The notes under the pieces are model-generated. The model worked only from the letters and a program-made list of their open reading frames with translations. It did no database searches and was not told where the DNA came from. Positions 58,682 to 64,000 of a stretch of DNA of 64,000 nucleotides are shown one piece after another; position 1 is the first letter of the stretch, and every line of letters starts with the position of its first letter. Origin of the DNA: Streptomyces cyaneofuscatus (GTDB lineage: Bacteria; Actinomycetota; Actinomycetes; Streptomycetales; Streptomycetaceae); contig NZ_JOEM01000016.1 in NCBI RefSeq assembly GCF_000718135.1, positions 254,234 through 318,233 of the forward strand, written 5' to 3'. Made by a program: the position numbers and the translations under genes.

Positions 58682-59920
58682 ATGGCCGACCGGGTCACGG
58701 TGATCGGCTGGGACGGCTCGCCACTGCCCGGAGCGGCCACGGCCGCGCTCTCGGCCGCCACGCTCGTCGCGGGCGCCGCCCACCACCTCGCCCTGCCCGA
58801 GGTGCCCAAGAGTGCCGAGCGCATCCGCCTCGGCAGCGTCGACCTGGCCGCCCGCCGCATCGCCGGCCACCGCGGCAGCGCCGTCGTCCTCGCCGACGGC
58901 GACCCCGGCTTCTTCGGCGTCGTCCGCAGCCTGCGCGCCCCCGAGCACGGGCTCGAAGTCGAGGTCGTCCCCGCCGTCTCGGCCGTGGCCACCGCCTTCG
59001 CCCGGGCCGGGATGCCCTGGGACGACGCCCAGGTCGTCGTCGCCCACCCCCGCACCCTGCGCCGCGCCGTCAACGTCTGCCGGGCCCACCACAAGGTCGC
59101 CGTCCTCACCTCACCGGGCGCGGGCCCCGCCGAACTCGCCCTCCTCCTCGAAGGCGTCCACCGCACCTTCGTGATCTGCGAGGAGCTCGGCACCGACCGC
59201 GAACGCGTCACCGTCCTCACCTCCGACAAGGCCGCCGACCACACCTGGCGCGACCCCAACGTCGTCATCGTCATCGGCGGCGGCCCTGAGACCACCGCCA
59301 CCGGTGCCTGGTTCGCCGGCCGGGAGCCCGCCTACCCCCAGGGCATCCGGGGCTGGGCCCTGCCCGCCGAGGCCTACCGGGAGGCCGGCGCCGAACGCAT
59401 GCAGGAGTCCGGCGAGGGGGAGTCCCCGAACCTGCGCGCCGCCCAACTGGCCATCCTCGGCCCCCGCACCGGCGACCTGGTCTGGGACATCGGCTGCGGC
59501 AGCGGCGCCCTGGCCGTCGAGGCGGCCCGCTTCGGCGCGGCCGTCCTGGCGGTGGACGCCGACCCGGGAGCCTGCTCCCGTACGGACGCCGCCGCCCGCG
59601 CCTTCGGCGTCCCCCTCCAGATCGTCTGCGCCCGGGCCCCGCACGTCCTGGAACGGCTGCCCGAACCCGACGTCGTACGGGTCGGGGGCGGCGGCGTCCC
59701 GGTGGTCCGGGCCGTCGTGGACCGGCGCCCGGAACGCATCGTCACGCACGCCTCCACCCGGGACGAGGCCGAGGCCCTCGGCGCCGCGCTCACCGGCAAC
59801 GGCTACTCCGTCGCGTGCTCGCTGCTCCAGTCCGTCGACCTGGACACCGAGGTGTGGACCGAGCGCGAACGGTCCGTCGTGTTCCTTCTCTCCGCACGGC
59901 GTTCGGACGTCGCCCCCTGA
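58682..59920 (+). CDS. cobL: Bifunctional precorrin-6Y methyltransferase (CbiE/CbiT, CobL)
   Basis: Methylates the corrin ring at C-5 and C-15 and decarboxylates the C-12 side chain in B12 synthesis. 412 residues: an N-terminal tetrapyrrole methylase (CbiE) of about 215 residues (VTVIGWDGSPLPGAATAAL; VVLADGDPGFFGVVRSL) and a C-terminal SAM-dependent CbiT with DIGCGSGALAVEAARFG and VLAVDADPGA. The fusion is the usual actinobacterial CobL form. Start ATG 58682. Confidence 0.92.
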   Translation: MADRVTVIGWDGSPLPGAATAALSAATLVAGAAHHLALPEVPKSAERIRLGSVDLAARRIAGHRGSAVVLADGDPGFFGVVRSLRAPEHGLEVEVVPAVSAVATAFARAGMPWDDAQVVVAHPRTLRRAVNVCRAHHKVAVLTSPGAGPAELALLLEGVHRTFVICEELGTDRERVTVLTSDKAADHTWRDPNVVIVIGGGPETTATGAWFAGREPAYPQGIRGWALPAEAYREAGAERMQESGEGESPNLRAAQLAILGPRTGDLVWDIGCGSGALAVEAARFGAAVLAVDADPGACSRTDAAARAFGVPLQIVCARAPHVLERLPEPDVVRVGGGGVPVVRAVVDRRPERIVTHASTRDEAEALGAALTGNGYSVACSLLQSVDLDTEVWTERERSVVFLLSARRSDVAP

Positions 59921-59942
59921 CCTTTCCGCCCGGTACGGGAGG

Positions 59943-60255
59943 TAGGCTGGCCGATTGTTGTACCGCGCCCGGACGTTCGTCGCTTCGTTCGTCAATGTCC
60001 GGAAAAGTGGACTGTTTTGTTCCGCTCTGTGGTACGGCACCAACCGGGGGACGCGCGACGTGGCGCAGTCCACAGCGAGCCGTGGCGGAACTTCCTGCCG
60101 CGGCGGCGAACGGCCGCGAGAATAGGAAGAGGTCCGCGGGCGTCTCGTGCCGCGCGGCGAGCCCGCTCGTTCTTCATGACGAGCACCGGCGTGCCGTGGT
60201 CTCGGCGTCCCGGGCGAAGGGCCGAAGGAGCACTGACGATGGGCGAGGGGTACGC
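59943..60255 (+). promoter_or_regulatory. Leader of the BluB-CobT gene with inverted repeat and mini-ORF
   Basis: A -10-like TAGGCT lies at 59943-59948. GTGGACTG 60007-60014 can pair with CAGTCCAC 60066-60073. Near the gene, GAAGGAG 60224-60230 sits eight bases before a six-codon frame (MGEGYA, 60239-60259) whose stop overlaps the cobT start as ATGA. I did not see the conserved B12-box of a cobalamin riboswitch. So expression may be set by translation coupling rather than by a known riboswitch. Confidence 0.45.
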
Positions 60256-63200
60256 ATGACTGACACCGGCCAGATCCCGGGCGAGGGACTGCCGGAGAAC
60301 GCAGGCATGGTGGAGCAGCCGGGCATCCCCGCCCCGGACGCGTACACCTTCCTCGACCCCTCCGAGCACGCACCCGAGGACGACGACCTCTTGCTGATGC
60401 CGACCTCCCAGGGCGCGTGGAGCGACCCGCAGACGGTCCAGACCCCGGCGGCCCCGCAGGCTCAGGCCGCCCCGGCCCTGGCCCCTCAGGCCCCCGCTGC
60501 CCAGCCGTCAGCAGCCCAGGCCCCCGCCGCCCACGCCCCTGCCGCACAGGCCTCTCCTGCTCCGGCCTCTGTGGCTCCGGCGCCTGCCGCTCCGGCTACG
60601 GAGCAGGCGGCCCAGCAGTTCCCGGCCCCGCACCAGGAGCCGCAGTACGCGACGCAGCCGCAGGTCCCCGCGCAGGGCCAGGAGGCCCCGCTTCCCGCCG
60701 AGGCGTACGGCACCCATGAGTCCGGAGGCCGCGACACGGGCTCCGTCGACCTCGACGGCGTACGGATCCCGGCTCCGGCCGCCGCTCCCGCCCCCGCGCC
60801 CGTGCAGACCCCGACGCCGCTCGGCGCGCACGCGCAGGCTGCCTCCGCCCCGGCCCGCCGCCCCCTGCACCGGGGCCCGGCATCGGCCGAGGCCCCGTCG
60901 TACGCCGGCGGTACGCAGGGTGGCGGCGTGGTCCGCTCGCTGGCCGACCGGGGCCCCGCAGGGGCGGTGAGGACGGCACCCCCGGCCCGCCACGCGAGCC
61001 CGCCGGTGACCGGCCCCGAATACTTCGAAGCCCCGGCCGACCCGGCCTCGGCCCTGCCGGGCCCGCAGCTGGGCGAGATCCCGCCGCAGGGCGCGTCCCC
61101 GTGGGGCCCGCCGCCGCAGCAGCCGCAGCCCGAGCCGGAGGCGCCGGTGACGGCGGCGGTGGAGGCCGAGGAGCCGGTGGAGGTTTCTGCTGACCCGGCA
61201 CCGGTGGTGGAGGCTGAGGCGGCGGTCGAGGCCGTCGTCGAGGCCGAGGCTCCTGCCGAGCCGGTCGCGGTGCCCGAGGCCGCGGAACCGGCGGCACCGG
61301 TGGAGCCCGAGCAGCCGGCCGCGCCGGAGGCGGTGGCCCCGCCCGAGCAGGTCGTGCCGCAGCCGGCGGAGGCTGAGGCGGCCGCGCCTGCCGAGCCCGT
61401 GGAGGTGGCTCAGCCGGAGGCGGTCGTTCCGGCCGAGCCCGGGCAGCCGGTGCAGGTGGAGCGGCCCGAGGTGGTGGCTCCGGTCCAGGTGGAGCAGCCG
61501 GTCCAGGCCGAGGCTGTGGTCGAGCCCGAGCCCGCGCAGGTCCCCGAGCCGGTCCTCGTACAGCCCGAGCCGGTGGAGCAGGTGGCCCCGGCAGAAACGG
61601 TCGTCCCGGAGCCGGTCGTCGCCGAGCAGCCGGAGGCCCCGGCGGAAGCGGTGGCCCCGACGGAGCTGCCCGCAGAGACAGCTGAGGAGACGCCCGCGGG
61701 CGCGCCGGCGGAGGTGCTCGTGGGGGTGCCGGTGGAGGTGCCCGCCGCGCCCGCCGATGTTCCGGCCGAGTCCGAAGCGCCGGCGCAGTCCGTCCCGGTG
61801 GACGCCTCCGTCCCCGAGCCCCCGGCTTCCGTACAGGAGCAGGCGCTCGCCGCCGACCCCGTACAGCCGGTCGAGGTCGCCGAACCAGCCCCGCCGGTCG
61901 AGGAGGCCGTGGAGGCTGCCGAGGTCCAGTCCGAGCCGGAGCCCGAACCGGCCACGCAGGCCGAGCCCGTACAGCCCGTCGTCGCCGCCGCCCCGGAGCC
62001 GGTGGCCGCAGCCGTGACCGACGACCCCGAGGACGGCACAGGACCCGAGGTCATCGAGACCCCGGAGCTGGAGGAGCAGCCGGTCGAGCAGCCGGCGGAG
62101 CAGCCCACGGCGGAGGCGGCGGCCCCCCAGGAGGCCTTCACCCCGCCCGCCCCCGGCTACGACGACGCCGAGCGCGAGGCGGTGCTCCGGGTCATGCGCG
62201 AGCGCCGGGACATCCGCAACGGCTTCCGCAGCGACCCGATCCCGCACGAGGTCCTGCTCCGGGTGCTGGAGGCCGCGCACACCGCGCCGAGCGTCGGCCA
62301 CTCGCAGCCCTGGGACTTCGTCGTCATCCGGTCCGCCGAGACGCGCCGTTCCATGCACGAACTGGCCCAGCGCCAGCGTGAGGCGTACGCCAAGTCGCTG
62401 CCCAAGGGCCGGGCGAAGCAGTTCAAGGAACTGAAGATCGAGGCGATCCTCGACACCCCGGTGAACATCGTCGTCACCGCCGACCCCACCCGGGGCGGCC
62501 GGCACACCCTCGGCCGCCACACGCAGCCGCAGATGGCCCCCTACTCCTCGGCGCTGGCCGTGGAGAACCTGTGGCTGGCGGCCCGTGCCGAGGGCCTCGG
62601 CGTCGGCTGGGTCAGCTTCTTCGACGAGCGCGAGATGGTCCGCGCGCTCGGTCTGCCGGAGCACCTCGAAGTCGTGGCCTACCTCTGCGTCGGTTACGTC
62701 GACGAGTTCCCCGAGGAGCCGGAGCTGCTGCAGGCGGGCTGGTCCAAGCGCCGTCCGCTCTCCTGGGTCGTCCACGAGGAGACGTACGGGCGGCGCGCGC
62801 TGCCCGGCGAGGAGCCGCACGACCTGCTCCAGGAGACCATCTCCGCCATCCGCCCGCTGGACGCGAAGGCGCTCGGCGAGGCGTGGGAGCGGCAGAAGCG
62901 GATGACGAAGCCGGCCGGTGCGCTCGGCATGCTGGAAATCATCTCCGCGCAGCTGTCCGGCCTCTCCCGGATGTGCCCGCCGCCGATCCCGGAGCCCGCG
63001 GCCGTCGCGATCTTCGCCGGTGACCACGGGGTGCACGCCCAAGGCGTCACGGCGTGGCCCCAGGAGGTCACGGCCCAGATGGTGGCGAACTTCCTCGGCG
63101 GGGGAGCGGTCTGCAACGCGTTCGCCGCCCAGGTCGGCGCGGAGGTCTGCGTCGTCGACGTCGGCGTCGCCACGGATCTGCCGGCCACTCCCGGCCTCCT

Positions 63201-63873
63201 GCCCCGCAAGGTACGGAAGGGTACGTCGGACTTCACCACGGGTCCGGCCCTCACCCGGGACGAGGTCCTCGCCGCCATAGAGGTCGGCATCGAGACCGCC
63301 CGCGACCTGGTGGCGGCGGGCAACAAGGCGCTGCTCACCGGTGAGATGGGCATCGCCAACACGACGGCGTCCGCCGCGCTGATCTGCGTCTACACGGGGG
63401 CCGACGCCTCCGAGGTGACCGGCCGGGGGACCGGCATCAACGACGAGATGCACGCCCGCAAGGTCGACGTCGTACGGCGTGCCCTCGACCTCCACCAGCC
63501 GGACGCGTCCGACCCGATCGGCGTCCTCGCGGCGGTCGGCGGCCTGGAGCACGCCGCGATGGCGGGCTTCCTCCTCGGCGGAGCCTCCCTGCGTACGCCG
63601 GTGATCCTGGACGGCGTGAGCGCGGGCGCGGCGGCCCTGGTCGCCCGGGCCATCGCCCCCGAGGCCCTGGCCGCCTGCATCGCGGGCCACCGCAGCGCGG
63701 AGCCCGGCCACGTCGCCGCCCTCAACAAGCTGGGCCTGCGCCCCCTGGTCGACCTCGACCTCCGCCTGGGCGAGGGTACGGGCGCCCTGCTGGCGCTGCC
63801 GATCGTGCAGAGCGCGGCACGGGCGATGCACGAGGTGGCGACGTTCGACGCGGCGGGAGTGACGGAGAAGTAG
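60256..63873 (+). CDS. cobT: BluB-CobT fusion: DMB synthase plus nicotinate-nucleotide DMB phosphoribosyltransferase, with long disordered N-terminus
   Basis: Makes and activates 5,6-dimethylbenzimidazole, the lower ligand of B12. 1205 residues from ATG 60256 (MTDTGQIPGEGLPENAGMV). Residues 1 to about 633 are low-complexity Ala, Pro, Glu, Val and Gln. Residues 634-855 are a BluB nitroreductase (RVMRERRDIRNGFRSDPIPH; PSVGHSQPWDFVVIRS). Residues 858-1205 are CobT with FAGDHGVHAQGVTAWPQEVT, LLTGEMGIANTTASAAL and LRLGEGTGALLAL carrying the catalytic Glu. So one chain holds ligand synthesis and attachment. The role of the long N-terminus is unknown. Frame is open upstream to 59815, but the start with ATGA coupling is preferred. 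Confidence 0.9.
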   Translation: MTDTGQIPGEGLPENAGMVEQPGIPAPDAYTFLDPSEHAPEDDDLLLMPTSQGAWSDPQTVQTPAAPQAQAAPALAPQAPAAQPSAAQAPAAHAPAAQASPAPASVAPAPAAPATEQAAQQFPAPHQEPQYATQPQVPAQGQEAPLPAEAYGTHESGGRDTGSVDLDGVRIPAPAAAPAPAPVQTPTPLGAHAQAASAPARRPLHRGPASAEAPSYAGGTQGGGVVRSLADRGPAGAVRTAPPARHASPPVTGPEYFEAPADPASALPGPQLGEIPPQGASPWGPPPQQPQPEPEAPVTAAVEAEEPVEVSADPAPVVEAEAAVEAVVEAEAPAEPVAVPEAAEPAAPVEPEQPAAPEAVAPPEQVVPQPAEAEAAAPAEPVEVAQPEAVVPAEPGQPVQVERPEVVAPVQVEQPVQAEAVVEPEPAQVPEPVLVQPEPVEQVAPAETVVPEPVVAEQPEAPAEAVAPTELPAETAEETPAGAPAEVLVGVPVEVPAAPADVPAESEAPAQSVPVDASVPEPPASVQEQALAADPVQPVEVAEPAPPVEEAVEAAEVQSEPEPEPATQAEPVQPVVAAAPEPVAAAVTDDPEDGTGPEVIETPELEEQPVEQPAEQPTAEAAAPQEAFTPPAPGYDDAEREAVLRVMRERRDIRNGFRSDPIPHEVLLRVLEAAHTAPSVGHSQPWDFVVIRSAETRRSMHELAQRQREAYAKSLPKGRAKQFKELKIEAILDTPVNIVVTADPTRGGRHTLGRHTQPQMAPYSSALAVENLWLAARAEGLGVGWVSFFDEREMVRALGLPEHLEVVAYLCVGYVDEFPEEPELLQAGWSKRRPLSWVVHEETYGRRALPGEEPHDLLQETISAIRPLDAKALGEAWERQKRMTKPAGALGMLEIISAQLSGLSRMCPPPIPEPAAVAIFAGDHGVHAQGVTAWPQEVTAQMVANFLGGGAVCNAFAAQVGAEVCVVDVGVATDLPATPGLLPRKVRKGTSDFTTGPALTRDEVLAAIEVGIETARDLVAAGNKALLTGEMGIANTTASAALICVYTGADASEVTGRGTGINDEMHARKVDVVRRALDLHQPDASDPIGVLAAVGGLEHAAMAGFLLGGASLRTPVILDGVSAGAAALVARAIAPEALAACIAGHRSAEPGHVAALNKLGLRPLVDLDLRLGEGTGALLALPIVQSAARAMHEVATFDAAGVTEK

Positions 63874-63946
63874 TACCTCGCCCCTCCAGGGCTCGCCCTC
63901 CCAGCCCCTCCGGGCGCCTGCATTTCAGCCCCTCCGGCGTTTGAGG

Positions 63947-64000
63947 CTGTCTCTTATACACATCTGACGCTGCCGACGAAGGCTTAGGTGTAGATCTCGG
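63947..64000. other. Nextera adapter and index sequence (artefact)
   Basis: The last 54 bases are an Illumina Nextera adapter: CTGTCTCTTATACACATCT at 63947-63965, GACGCTGCCGACGA at 63966-63979, an 8-base index AGGCTTAG at 63980-63987, then GTGTAGATCTCGG to the end. They are not genomic. Frames reading through this (beginning MYKRQ on the minus strand) are artefacts. The 63874-63946 stretch is genuine intergenic sequence with a repeated CAGCCCCTCCGG (63902 and 63926). Confidence 0.97.

Noticed and set aside
59815..60255. Upstream extension of the cobT frame
   Set aside because: It overlaps the end of cobL and the leader hairpins; ATG 60256 has local ribosome-binding sequence and ATGA coupling.
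59950..60255. Cobalamin riboswitch before cobT
   Set aside because: No recognisable B12-box or GCCACTG element.
60508..63831. Very long antisense frame opposite the BluB-CobT gene
   Set aside because: A mirror of the GC-rich repeat codons; no start signal or protein family.
63722..63961. Minus-strand protein beginning MYKRQ
   Set aside because: It starts inside the Nextera adapter, so it is a sequencing artefact.

Overview
This is high-GC actinobacterial DNA that reads as a Streptomyces chromosome. Codon third positions are almost all G or C, and GTG starts and short start/stop overlaps are common. The gene order infC-rpmI-rplT ... pheST ... argCJBDR-argG-argH ... metNIQ ... cobT is the order I know from the Streptomyces core chromosome. 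The last 54 bases are not genomic: they are an untrimmed Nextera sequencing adapter with an index, so the window ends at a contig end. LAYOUT. 0-4 kb: partial amino-acid deaminase/aldolase, a proline-rich membrane protein overlapping a mycosin-like (type VII secretion type) protease, SseB and DUF1844 proteins. 4.1-6 kb: translation operon infC (ATC start, structured leader with a terminator-like hairpin), rpmI, rplT. 6-12 kb: RNA methyltransferase, PAS histidine kinase, pheS and pheT, closed by a strong terminator. 12-34.5 kb is more variable: a TPR regulator, NUDIX, a lower-GC pair (zinc-ribbon protein and membrane protein), a frameshifted small gene beside a membrane-anchored CHAT protease-like protein, 3-hydroxybutyryl-CoA dehydrogenase, a secreted glycosidase-like protein, a MocR/EamA divergent pair whose start codons overlap, a histidine-phosphatase homologue without catalytic histidines, a beta-lactamase-fold esterase, cyclophilin, a DUF5997/LysR-effector pair, a peptidoglycan-binding protein, a P-loop kinase, GlxA regulator plus GAPDH, a two-gene membrane cassette with repeat tails, and a secreted lectin/aerolysin-like protein. 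34.5-44.5 kb: arginine biosynthesis (argCJBD-argR, then argG and argH) with clear -35/-10 promoters carrying ARG-box-like sequence; an L,D-transpeptidase and a HEAT-repeat protein lie between. 44.5-54.5 kb: aldo/keto reductase, a HelR-like RNA-polymerase-recycling ATPase preceded by a rifamycin-associated-element-like inverted repeat, TetR plus DHA2 exporter with an operator, PlsC, secreted GDPD, a sigma-factor-like gene with a rare TTA codon, GNAT, and two membrane proteins. 54.5-58 kb: metNIQ methionine importer behind a Cys/Met-rich leader peptide and hairpin. 58.5-63.9 kb: cobalamin genes CbiE/CbiT and a giant BluB-CobT fusion. The window joins housekeeping translation, phenylalanyl-tRNA charging, arginine, methionine import and B12 assembly with accessory cassettes for envelope, toxin-like and drug-response functions. 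I saw no tRNA, rRNA, CRISPR array or intact insertion sequence.
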